Below, in pieces: positions 1 through 5,705 of a DNA stretch of 6,977 bases. Numbering within the stretch: position 1 is the stretch's first letter; the number at the start of each line of letters is the position of its first letter. The notes below the pieces were generated by a model. That model was not told the origin of the DNA, made no database searches, and saw only the letters and a program-made list of their open reading frames with translations. The DNA is taken from assembly GCA_030044045.1 (NCBI GenBank), contig JASHWO010000178.1:1-6977 (forward strand). Reading direction: 5' to 3'. Position numbers and translations under genes: made by a program. This stretch comes from Acidimicrobiales bacterium. GTDB lineage: Bacteria; Actinomycetota; Acidimicrobiia; Acidimicrobiales; RAAP-2.

Positions 1-1390
1 CGAGCCAGCGGACGCTCCCGTCAGCCCGCTCCCGGTCGAGGCCGAAGATGCCGAAGCGCGGCTCGTACGAGCCCCACTCGTAGTTGTCCACCAACGACCA
101 GTGCAGGTACGCCCCCACCGGCGCCCCCTCCCCCAGGGCGTCGACCACCGCCGCCAGATGGGACCGCAGGTAGCGGGGGCGGTCCCAGCCGTCGGACCGC
201 CGGTGGGCCCGCCCCGACTGCACCCGGGTGGCCAGCCCGTTCTCCACCACCCAGAGCGGGAGCGACGGCGTGAGGGCGTGCTGGTCCCGGCACCAGGCAG
301 CCAGGGCGTCGGGGTCGGCCACGGCGTCCCAGATGGCCCGGGTGGGCTCCCAGCTCCGGCCCCCGGCCGTGCGGTGGCCGGGCCGGCGCAGGGCGTGGCT
401 GGCCACCGGGTCGTACCAGTCGATGCCGACGGCGTCGAGCACCCGGTCCCCGGGGGCGTCGTAGACGGCGTCGACCACCCGCCGGGGCGAGGAGCGGCGC
501 AGCCGGGAACGGGCACGGGGGTGGCCGCCCGGGGGCGGGCCGAAGGGCGACGCGGCGGCGAACAGGCGGCGCAGCGCCAGCTCGCCGACCGTGCGGGGAG
601 GGAAGGCCAGGTCGTGCAAGGCCCGGCGCTCCTGCAGCCAGCCGTCGAGATCCTCCCGGTCCACCCCCATGGCCCGGGCACAGAGCAGATCCACCAGCAG
701 CCGGTCGTCGTCGTAGAGGGAGGAGGTGCTGGTGTTGGTGGTCACCAGGGCCTCGGGCTGCACGGCGTGGATCTCGGCATGGGCCAGGACGTGGGCCGCC
801 AGCAGGTTGTCGGCCACCGCCCAGGCGTCCGACGCCGCCACCCGCCGCCCGGGCGGGCAGGCCCCGGTGATCCACCCGGTCAGGGCCACGATGTTCGGCT
901 CGTTGATGGTGACCCAGTGCCGGCAGTGCGGCGCCAGCCGGGGCACCACCCGGGCCACGTGGGCGGCGAACCGGTCCGGCGAGCCGGGGGTGAGCCAGAA
1001 CTCCTCCCCCAGCCACCACGGGTGGGTGAAGTGGTGGAGGGTGACCACGGGGGCCAGGCCCCGCTCCCCGCACATCCGCAGGATCTCCACGTAGCGGTCG
1101 AGGGCGCCGCCGTCCCGCTCGCCCTCCTCCGGCTCCAGCCGGGCCCACTCCACCGAGAGGCGGAAGGCGTTACAGCCCAGGGCGGCCGCCCGGTCCAGGG
1201 CCGGTTCCGGGTGCCGCCAGAAGTCGCAGGCGATCCCCGACGGCGCTACCCGCCCGGTGCGCTCCCAGCGGATCCAGTTGTTGGCCGGCTCGCCCGGGCC
1301 GTTGAAGCCCCCCTCCACCTGGAAGCCGGAGGTGGCCACGCCGACGAGGAACCCCGGGGGGAGCAGCGCCCCGTCGGCGTCACCGGTCAC
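1..1390 (-). CDS. Family 1 glycoside hydrolase (beta-glucosidase-like), C-terminus cut by window edge
   Basis: A retaining beta-glycosidase of the GH1 family, probably hydrolysing beta-glucosides or related beta-linked sugars; the exact substrate cannot be read from sequence. Counting from GTG at 1390, 463 codons are open to the left edge. Visible signatures are N-terminal GVATSGFQVEG (Q24 binds sugar in the family), LHHFTHPWWL (residues 118-127), acid/base TINEPN with E164, nucleophile VVENG with E383, and near the end HWSLVDNYEW (E438) followed by RFGIFGLDR. GH1 proteins end shortly after that last block, so only a few residues are missing. The usual GINYY block reads GIDWYDP (D324-P328), and a Pro/Arg-rich stretch lies around residues 283-305. 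No signal peptide is evident, so it is probably cytoplasmic. The start is GTG 1390 or GTG 1396; neither has a clear Shine-Dalgarno sequence. It is transcribed divergently from the crotonase gene. The family call is very secure. Confidence 0.94.
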   Translation of the reverse strand, partial: MTGDADGALLPPGFLVGVATSGFQVEGGFNGPGEPANNWIRWERTGRVAPSGIACDFWRHPEPALDRAAALGCNAFRLSVEWARLEPEEGERDGGALDRYVEILRMCGERGLAPVVTLHHFTHPWWLGEEFWLTPGSPDRFAAHVARVVPRLAPHCRHWVTINEPNIVALTGWITGACPPGRRVAASDAWAVADNLLAAHVLAHAEIHAVQPEALVTTNTSTSSLYDDDRLLVDLLCARAMGVDREDLDGWLQERRALHDLAFPPRTVGELALRRLFAAASPFGPPPGGHPRARSRLRRSSPRRVVDAVYDAPGDRVLDAVGIDWYDPVASHALRRPGHRTAGGRSWEPTRAIWDAVADPDALAAWCRDQHALTPSLPLWVVENGLATRVQSGRAHRRSDGWDRPRYLRSHLAAVVDALGEGAPVGAYLHWSLVDNYEWGSYEPRFGIFGLDRERADGSVRWL

Positions 1391-1453
1391 CGCCACAGCA
1401 TGGCAGGTGCAGGGGTAGCGTCGGAGGCTCCGGAGGCGAAGGGAGGCACCACC
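1391..1453. promoter_or_regulatory. Divergent intergenic region between glycosidase and crotonase genes
   Basis: These 63 bases separate two divergent start codons and must carry or overlap the promoters of both genes if both are transcribed from here. On the plus strand a weak -10-like TAGCGT is seen at 1416-1421, with no convincing -35 box. The heptamer CGGAGGC occurs twice (1422-1428 and 1431-1437), just ahead of the crotonase ribosome binding site. No operator is recognisable. The assignment rests on position alone. Confidence 0.35.
1441..1446 (+). promoter_or_regulatory. Ribosome binding site that sets the crotonase start
   Basis: GGGAGG lies 7 bases before GTG 1454. The alternative in-frame ATG at 1400 has no purine-rich site ahead of it, so this site favours GTG 1454. 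Confidence 0.7.
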
Positions 1454-2227
1454 GTGGCGGACGAGCTACTGCGGGAGCGCAGGGGCCACGTCGAGATCCT
1501 GACCATCAACCGGCCCGAGGCCCGGAACGCCATCGACGGCGCCGTCTCCACTGCCTTGGGGACCGCCCTGGACCAGCTGGCCGAGGATCCCGAGGTCTGG
1601 GTGGTGGTCCTCACCGGGAGCGGCGACAGGGCGTTCTCGGCCGGCATGGACCTGAAGGCCTTCGCCGCCGGGGAGGGCGGCGCCATCATGGAGGCCCCGG
1701 GGGGGTTCGGCGGGATCACCCGGCGGGACTTCCCGAAGCCGGTCATCGCCGCCGTGAACGGGTCGGCCCTGGCCGGCGGCTGCGAGATCATGCTCGCCTG
1801 CGACCTGGTGGTGGCGGCCGAGCACGCCACTTTCGGGATCCCCGAGGTGCGGCGGGGGCTCATCGCCGGGGCCGGGGCCCTGCTCCGCCTGCCGAAGCGC
1901 CTGCCGCCGACGGTGGCCATGGAGCTGGCCCTCACCGGCGACGCCATCGACGCCCGGCGGGCCCTCGAGCTGGGGCTGGTGAACCGGGTGGTGCCGGCCG
2001 ACCGGCTGCTGGAGGAGGCGCTGGCCCTGGCCGGGCGGATCGCCGAGAACGCGCCAATGGCCGTCCGCTACGCCAAGCAGGTCCTCCGCCGGGCCGGGGA
2101 CCTGCCCGAGCCGGAGGGGTGGGAGGTCAACGACGCCGCGGTGGCCGTGGTCTTCACCTCGGCCGACGCCATGGAGGGCCCCCGGGCCTTCGCCGAGAAG
2201 CGCCCGCCGAACTGGCAGGGGCGATAA
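1454..2227 (+). CDS. Enoyl-CoA hydratase/isomerase (crotonase family)
   Basis: A soluble crotonase-fold enzyme of 257 residues, the normal family length. It probably hydrates trans-2-enoyl-CoA to 3-hydroxyacyl-CoA in fatty-acid or related acyl-CoA breakdown. The order of motifs is classical: INRPEARNAI (residues 19-28), the oxyanion-hole segment AFSAGMDLKAF (60-70), NGSALAGGCEIMLACD (102-117), IPEVRRGLIAGAGALLRL (129-146), ALELGLVNRVVP (170-181), and a C-terminal EGPRAFAEKRPPNWQGR. Both glutamates that act in hydratases are present, E111 and E131, with the 20-residue spacing of the rat enzyme's E144 and E164. True hydratase activity is therefore more likely than an isomerase or dehalogenase variant; the acyl substrate cannot be inferred. 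GTG 1454 is preferred because of the GGGAGG 7 bases upstream; ATG 1400 would add 18 poorly conserved-looking residues. The gene stands alone and is followed after 8 bases by a stem-loop. Confidence 0.93.
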   Translation: MADELLRERRGHVEILTINRPEARNAIDGAVSTALGTALDQLAEDPEVWVVVLTGSGDRAFSAGMDLKAFAAGEGGAIMEAPGGFGGITRRDFPKPVIAAVNGSALAGGCEIMLACDLVVAAEHATFGIPEVRRGLIAGAGALLRLPKRLPPTVAMELALTGDAIDARRALELGLVNRVVPADRLLEEALALAGRIAENAPMAVRYAKQVLRRAGDLPEPEGWEVNDAAVAVVFTSADAMEGPRAFAEKRPPNWQGR

Positions 2228-2235
2228 CACGGCCG

Positions 2236-2257
2236 GCGTGGGGCAGGGGCCCCACGC
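2236..2257 (+). terminator. Stem-loop after the crotonase gene, probable terminator
   Basis: A perfect 9-bp stem (GCGTGGGGC at 2236-2244 with GCCCCACGC at 2249-2257) encloses an AGGG loop, beginning 8 bases after the TAA stop. No T-run follows, which is common for terminator-like hairpins in high-GC actinobacteria but leaves termination unproven. Confidence 0.5.
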
Positions 2258-2266
2258 AGCGGAGGA

Positions 2267-2288
2267 GCCCGGGTTGGGGTGCCCGGGC
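2267..2288. repeat. 7-bp inverted repeat upstream of tatA
   Basis: GCCCGGG at 2267-2273 pairs with CCCGGGC at 2282-2288 across an 8-base loop. In such GC-rich DNA a 7-bp match is only modest evidence of function. It abuts the longer palindrome at 2293-2308, and together they occupy the tatA leader. Confidence 0.3.
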
Positions 2289-2292
2289 GGGG

Positions 2293-2308
2293 CCGCCCGT
2301 ACGGGCGG
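2293..2308. repeat. Perfect 16-bp palindrome upstream of tatA
   Basis: CCGCCCGTACGGGCGG reads identically on both strands, centred 55 bases before the tatA ATG. The preceding GGGCGG at 2285-2290 could pair with the left half instead, giving mutually exclusive foldings. Possible roles are a dimeric-repressor operator or an RNA hairpin; the sequence does not decide. A weak -10-like TAACCT lies downstream at 2322-2327. Confidence 0.4.
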
Positions 2309-2342
2309 AAGCAGCAAGGGCTAACCTGCAGGGAGACCAGGC

Positions 2343-2348
2343 AAGGAG
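2343..2348 (+). promoter_or_regulatory. Ribosome binding site of tatA
   Basis: AAGGAG is a near-consensus Shine-Dalgarno sequence 7 bases ahead of ATG 2356 and is the strongest one in the window. It supports this small frame as a real translated gene. Confidence 0.8.
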
Positions 2349-2355
2349 ACGCGAG

Positions 2356-2541
2356 ATGCTGGCAGACATCCTGGGCCCGGACCTCATCATCGTCATCGTG
2401 GTGGCGGTGGTGGTCCTGCTGTTCGGGGGCGCGGCCATCCCCAAGCTGGCCCGGAACCTCGGCTCCGCCCGCCACGAGTTCGAGAAGGGCATGAAGGAGT
2501 CGGGCGACCAGGCAGACGGCGACCCGGCCGGCAAGCAGTAG
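2356..2541 (+). CDS. tatA: Twin-arginine translocase subunit, TatA/TatE family
   Basis: A 61-residue membrane protein of the TatA/TatE type. TatA oligomers cooperate with TatC (and TatB where present) to move folded proteins carrying twin-arginine signals across the cytoplasmic membrane. The sequence has the family layout: a short N-terminus with acidic D9 in GPDLI, where family members usually carry a polar or acidic residue, one transmembrane helix (about residues 10-23), the FG hinge (F23-G24), then an amphipathic helix containing IPKLARNLG and EFEKGM. A short polar tail ends the protein, making it near the lower end of the family's usual length. A strong AAGGAG lies 7 bases before the ATG. 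No tatB or tatC is present, so those genes must lie elsewhere if the system is complete. A hairpin separates it from coxB, so it is probably its own transcription unit. TatB is a less likely identity because of the short tail. Confidence 0.9.
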   Translation: MLADILGPDLIIVIVVAVVVLLFGGAAIPKLARNLGSARHEFEKGMKESGDQADGDPAGKQ

Positions 2542-2546
2542 CCCCC

Positions 2547-2562
2547 GGAGGGAGCACCCTCC
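2547..2562 (+). terminator. Short stem-loop after tatA, possible terminator
   Basis: GGAGGG (2547-2552) and CCCTCC (2557-2562) form a perfect 6-bp stem with an AGCA loop, starting 5 bases after the tatA stop. There is no T-run. It could end tatA transcription before the coxB promoter region, but a 6-bp stem is weak evidence. Confidence 0.35.
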
Positions 2563-2573
2563 TCAACAGGAAC

Positions 2574-2611
2574 TTCGTATTCCACGGCGCCGTTCGCTAG
2601 TGTCGGCGCCG
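2574..2611 (+). promoter_or_regulatory. Candidate leaderless promoter of the coxB-coxA-ctaF operon
   Basis: A -10-like TAGTGT lies at 2598-2603, so transcription would begin about 7 bases later, at or next to the GTG start at 2611. A weak -35-like TTCGTA at 2574-2579 lies 18 bases upstream of it. No Shine-Dalgarno sequence precedes GTG 2611, which fits a leaderless mRNA, a common arrangement in actinobacteria. The TAGTGT sits in the loop of the 14-bp inverted repeat. The call is inference from spacing and motif. Confidence 0.4.
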
Positions 2612-2617
2612 TGGAAT
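2579..2617. repeat. Perfect 14-bp inverted repeat covering the coxB start codon
   Basis: ATTCCACGGCGCCG at 2579-2592 is exactly mirrored by CGGCGCCGTGGAAT at 2604-2617, with an 11-base spacer (2593-2603). The right arm contains the coxB GTG start at 2611-2613. It is the longest perfect inverted repeat I found, and part of it is not simple GC. As DNA it could be an operator overlapping the core promoter. As RNA, if transcription starts upstream, it would bury the start codon in a stem. It lacks a following T-run, so it is unlikely to be a classical terminator. Confidence 0.65.
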
Positions 2618-3435
2618 CACCGCCGACCGTGCGCTCGCCAAAGCCCAGGTCGCGCCGTTGGGCGGTCGCCGCCGCGGTCGTGGCCGCGCTGGTGCTGAGC
2701 GGGTGCCAGCTCCCGACCTTCGGCGCCTACCGCGGCGCCACCACCCAGGGGCAGAGCGCCTTCAAGCTCTGGCAGGGCTTCTTCATCGCCGGGGCGGCGG
2801 TGTTCCTCCTCGTGTTCTTCCTCATCCTCTGGGCGGTGCTCCGCTACCGGCGGAAGACCGACGCCATCCCCGCCCAGACCCAGTACCACACGCTCTTCGA
2901 GGTCGTCTACTCGGTAGTGCCCGTCGTGATCGTGCTGGTGCTCTTCGTCTTCACCTTCATCACGGAGAACAACGTCGACGCCCTGAGCACGGCCGACCCG
3001 CTCACGGTCAACGTGACCGCCTTCCAGTGGGGCTGGAGCTTCCAGTACCCGGGCTACGACATCAAGGTGCAGGGCGTCGAGAAGGAGAACCCGGAGATGG
3101 TCCTGCCGGTCGGCCAGACCGTCCGGATCTTCCTCCGCTCGGACGACGTGATCCACGGCTTCTACGTCCCCCAGTTCAACTTCAGCCGCTACGCCCTGCC
3201 CGGGGTGACCAACCAGTTCGACCTGAACATCACCCACCCGGGCACCTTCCGCGGGCAGTGCACCCAGTTCTGCGGCCTCTACCACTCACTCATGCTGTTC
3301 CAGGTCAAGGCCGTCACCTCGCCCCAGTTCAAGGCCTGGGTGCAGCACGAGCAGCAGCTCACACCCACAGGCCAGTCGATCGCCAACGCCCGCCGGCAGG
3401 CCCACCTGCACCCCGTGACCCGAGGGAGCGCCTGA
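2611..3435 (+). CDS. coxB: Cytochrome c oxidase subunit II (CuA subunit), lipoprotein
   Basis: Subunit II (CtaC) of an aa3-type oxidase: it takes electrons from cytochrome c or a bc1-bound cytochrome at the outer membrane face and passes them through CuA to heme a. The 274-residue protein has a basic leader, a hydrophobic stretch and lipobox LSGC (29-32), predicting cleavage before C32 and lipid attachment. Two membrane helices follow (about 57-79 and 98-118), then a cupredoxin domain (about 131-240). The aromatic entry patch reads [10 protein letters not shown] (138-147). CuA ligands are H182, C217, C221, H225 and M228. The motif is CTQFC, with Q219 where mitochondrial-type enzymes have Glu. 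The leader contains S14-R15-R16-W17, a partial twin-arginine motif. No cytochrome c domain is fused. GTG 2611 is chosen because no start codon lies upstream back to the tatA TAG stop; GTG 2629 is an alternative. The stop overlaps the coxA ATG. Confidence 0.96.
   Translation: MESPPTVRSPKPRSRRWAVAAAVVAALVLSGCQLPTFGAYRGATTQGQSAFKLWQGFFIAGAAVFLLVFFLILWAVLRYRRKTDAIPAQTQYHTLFEVVYSVVPVVIVLVLFVFTFITENNVDALSTADPLTVNVTAFQWGWSFQYPGYDIKVQGVEKENPEMVLPVGQTVRIFLRSDDVIHGFYVPQFNFSRYALPGVTNQFDLNITHPGTFRGQCTQFCGLYHSLMLFQVKAVTSPQFKAWVQHEQQLTPTGQSIANARRQAHLHPVTRGSA
3422..3428 (+). promoter_or_regulatory. Ribosome binding site of coxA inside the end of coxB
   Basis: GAGGGAG lies 6 bases before ATG 3435, within the last codons of coxB. 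With the ATGA overlap it supports coupled translation of coxB and coxA. Confidence 0.7.
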
Positions 3436-5219
3436 TGACCGATGTGATCGAGCGGCCCATCATCGACGGACGGGGCACCGACGTACCGCCAGTGCACGAC
3501 GGCAAGGCGGCCCACGAGGAGCACGGCCCCGGCGGCCTGCTGAAGTGGCTGACCACCACCGACCACAAGATCATCGGCCTCTCCTACATGATCACCTCGA
3601 TCGTGATCTTCTACCTGGCCGGCCTGATGGCCCTGGGCATCCGGATCCAGCTGGCCACCCCGAGCAGCTCGTTCGTCACCTTCCAGCAGTACAACGAGAT
3701 GTTCACCATGCACGGGAGCCTGATGCTCTACCTGTTCGCCGGGCCCTTCGCCTTCGGCGGCCTGGCCAACTACATCGTGCCCCTGCAGGTGGGGGCGCCG
3801 GACATGGCCTTCCCCCGGCTGAACGCCCTCTCCTACTGGCTGTACCTGACCGGCTCCATCACCATGCTGCTCGGGTTCTTCGTGGCCGGCGGGGCCGCCG
3901 ACTTCGGCTGGGTGGCCTACGCCCCGCTGACCAGCGCCACCAACTCGCCGGGGGCCGGGGCCGACGTGTGGATCATGGCGCTGGCCCTGACCGGCTTCTC
4001 GGCCATCTTCACCGGGGTCAACCTGGTGGCCACCATCTTCTACCTCCGGGCCCCGGGCATGACCATGTTCCGCATGCCCATCTTCACCTGGAACATGCTG
4101 GTGACCGGCATCCTGATCCTGATCGCCTTCCCGGTGCTCACCAGCGCCCTGATCATGCTCTTCGTCGACCGGCACTTCGGCACCCACATCTACACAGTGG
4201 TGGGCTGCACCACCACGGCCACCGCCGGCCACCCGGCGGTCCCCGACGCCAACGCCTGCGGCTCGCCGGTGCTGTGGCAGAACCTCTTCTGGTTCTTCGG
4301 CCATCCCGAGGTGTACATCCTGGCCCTGCCCTACTTCGGCATCGCCACCGAGGTCATCCCCGTGTTCTCCCGCAAGCCGGTCTTCGGCTACAAGGGGATG
4401 GTCTTCGCCACCATGGCCATCGCCGCCCTGTCCACCGGGGTGTGGGCCCACCACATGTTCACCACCGGCGTGGTGCTGCTGCCCTTCTTCTCGCTGCTCA
4501 GCCTGCTGATCGCCGTGCCCACCGGGATCAAGTTCTTCAACTGGATCGGCACCATGTGGCGGGGCCAGATCCAGTTCACGACCCCGATGCTGTTCTGCAT
4601 CGGGTTCCTCTTCGCCTTCCTGATGGGCGGGGTGACCGGGGTGATGCTGGCGTCGCCTCCGATCGACTTCTTCACCCACGACACCTACTTCGTGGTGGCC
4701 CACTTCCACCAGGTGCTGTTCGGGACGGCGGTCTTCGCCGGGTTCGCCGGGCTCTACTACTGGTACCCGAAGATGTTCGGCCGGATGCTGAGCGACCGGC
4801 TGGGCAAGTGGCACTTCTGGGTGATGTTCGTGGGCTTCTGGCTCACCTTCATGCCCCAGTACATCGTGGGCCTGAAGGGCATGCCCCGCCGGGTGGCCAG
4901 CTACCCGTCCAACCTCGGCTGGCAGGGCTACAACGACATCTCCACCGTGGGCGCCTTCGTGATCGCCGCCTCCTTCGCCATCCTCCTGGTCAACCTCTGG
5001 ATCTCCTGGCGACGGCCGGTGCCGGCGGGCGACAACCCCTGGGACGGCCACACCCTGGAGTGGTTCACCACCTCGCCCCCGCCCCACCACAACTACACCC
5101 ACCTCCCGCCGATCCGCTCCGAGCGACCGACGTGGGACTACAACCATCCCGACGCACCGAACGTCCGGCACGGCAAGCACGCCGAGCGGGGCAACGGCAA
5201 GGTGCCGGTGGCCCGATGA
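3435..5219 (+). CDS. coxA: Cytochrome c oxidase subunit I (heme-copper oxygen reductase, A1 type)
   Basis: Catalytic subunit (CtaD) of the aa3 oxidase, an integral membrane protein that reduces O2 to water at heme a3-CuB and pumps protons. It has 594 residues and the expected 12-helix core (roughly 45-525). Ligands visible are H93 and H425 for heme a, H423 for heme a3, and H290, H339 and H340 for CuB; Y294 of GHPEVY is the residue crosslinked to H290 in this family. The A1-type glutamate E292 is present, as are D123 ([10 protein letters not shown]) of the D-channel and K366 (TGIKFFNW) of the K-channel. R485-R486 match the heme propionate arginines. The loop before GHPEVY is enlarged and carries C258 and C275. 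The C-terminal tail has the usual [12 protein letters not shown] and TSPPP blocks, and there is no subunit III fusion. It starts in an ATGA overlap with coxB and ends in one with ctaF. Confidence 0.98.
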   Translation: MTDVIERPIIDGRGTDVPPVHDGKAAHEEHGPGGLLKWLTTTDHKIIGLSYMITSIVIFYLAGLMALGIRIQLATPSSSFVTFQQYNEMFTMHGSLMLYLFAGPFAFGGLANYIVPLQVGAPDMAFPRLNALSYWLYLTGSITMLLGFFVAGGAADFGWVAYAPLTSATNSPGAGADVWIMALALTGFSAIFTGVNLVATIFYLRAPGMTMFRMPIFTWNMLVTGILILIAFPVLTSALIMLFVDRHFGTHIYTVVGCTTTATAGHPAVPDANACGSPVLWQNLFWFFGHPEVYILALPYFGIATEVIPVFSRKPVFGYKGMVFATMAIAALSTGVWAHHMFTTGVVLLPFFSLLSLLIAVPTGIKFFNWIGTMWRGQIQFTTPMLFCIGFLFAFLMGGVTGVMLASPPIDFFTHDTYFVVAHFHQVLFGTAVFAGFAGLYYWYPKMFGRMLSDRLGKWHFWVMFVGFWLTFMPQYIVGLKGMPRRVASYPSNLGWQGYNDISTVGAFVIAASFAILLVNLWISWRRPVPAGDNPWDGHTLEWFTTSPPPHHNYTHLPPIRSERPTWDYNHPDAPNVRHGKHAERGNGKVPVAR

Positions 5220-5653
5220 AGATCGAATCGCTCTTCCTGCTCGGGGTCGGGGTGTTCTTCGGCTGCGTGGGCCTGATCTACTGGTTCACCAGCTACGACG
5301 ACGGCGGGGGCATGATGCTCCTGGGCACCTGCCTGCTCGGCCTGCTACCCGGGTCGTTCTACTTCTACTGGCACCGCCGGTTCCTCGGCCACAAGTACTT
5401 CTTCTGGGGCCGGCTCGACCGCGCCGTCGGCGAGCGGCCGGAGGACCGGCCCGACGCCACCATCGAGGAGGGGGCCGGGGTCATCAGCTCCTTCCCCGGC
5501 TCCAGCATCTGGCCCTTCGTCCTGGGTATGGGCGCCTTCCTGCTCGTCCTGTCCCTGGTCTTCGGCCTGTGGCTCTTCCCGCCCGGCGTCACGGCGATCG
5601 TGGTAGCCCTGGTGGGCGTCACCGCCGAGAGCCGCCGCGGCGGGCACGTCTGA
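5216..5653 (+). CDS. ctaF: Cytochrome c oxidase subunit IV, actinobacterial CtaF type
   Basis: A 145-residue membrane protein matching the actinobacterial oxidase subunit IV family, a small accessory subunit of the bc1-aa3 respiratory assembly in the cytoplasmic membrane; its precise role is structural or poorly defined. Four membrane helices are visible (about 6-25, 32-51, 98-119 and 122-137), with a cytoplasm-like polar loop between the second and third. That loop holds the family's most recognisable block, [15 protein letters not shown] (74-88), followed by the SSIWPF entry to helix three. The start ATG overlaps the coxA stop as ATGA; only weak purine runs lie upstream, so it probably depends on coupled translation. 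Its position directly after coxA supports the assignment and is the main reason to place the window in Actinomycetota. Confidence 0.9.
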   Translation: MKIESLFLLGVGVFFGCVGLIYWFTSYDDGGGMMLLGTCLLGLLPGSFYFYWHRRFLGHKYFFWGRLDRAVGERPEDRPDATIEEGAGVISSFPGSSIWPFVLGMGAFLLVLSLVFGLWLFPPGVTAIVVALVGVTAESRRGGHV

Positions 5654-5686
5654 GCGGCCCAGCCAGCGGGAATCCTCCCTGCTGCC

Positions 5687-5700
5687 GGGGCGTTGGCCCC
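5687..5700 (+). repeat. Small hairpin just before the MFS start
   Basis: GGGGC (5687-5691) and GCCCC (5696-5700) can pair around GTTG, ending 5 bases before ATG 5706. It occupies the place where a Shine-Dalgarno sequence would be expected. The stem is short and may be chance in this base composition. Confidence 0.25.
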
Positions 5701-5705
5701 AGTCG

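Noticed and set aside
21..1148. A 375-codon minus-strand frame in the left region.
   Set aside because: It is out of frame with the GH1 coding sequence on the same strand, which carries all catalytic motifs. The alternative frame is a Gly/Pro/Arg-rich shadow.
101..1453. The crotonase frame stays open far upstream, allowing a protein of about 700 residues.
   Set aside because: The upstream part is antisense to the well-supported GH1 gene and translates to Pro/Gly/Arg/His-rich sequence with no domain. The crotonase has its own start with a good ribosome binding site at 1454.
1400..1453. ATG 1400 as the crotonase start.
   Set aside because: It has no ribosome binding site, is only 4-10 bases from the divergent glycosidase start, and would add an 18-residue extension before the normal family N-terminus.
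2539..2613. tatA and coxB are in the same frame, separated only by the TAG and 23 sense codons, so stop readthrough would give a TatA-CoxB fusion.
   Set aside because: A stop-free run of 23 codons is expected by chance at this GC content. The linker resembles no domain, and two hairpins and a promoter-like element lie in it.
2579..2617. The 14-bp inverted repeat as a rho-independent terminator of tatA.
   Set aside because: There is no T-run, the right arm runs into coxB coding sequence, and a separate small hairpin already follows tatA.
3279..5180. A 633-codon open frame on the minus strand opposite coxA.
   Set aside because: It is rich in Gly, His, Glu, Asp and Val in the pattern expected from the complement of high-GC codons. 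It has no recognisable domain and lies opposite a certain gene.
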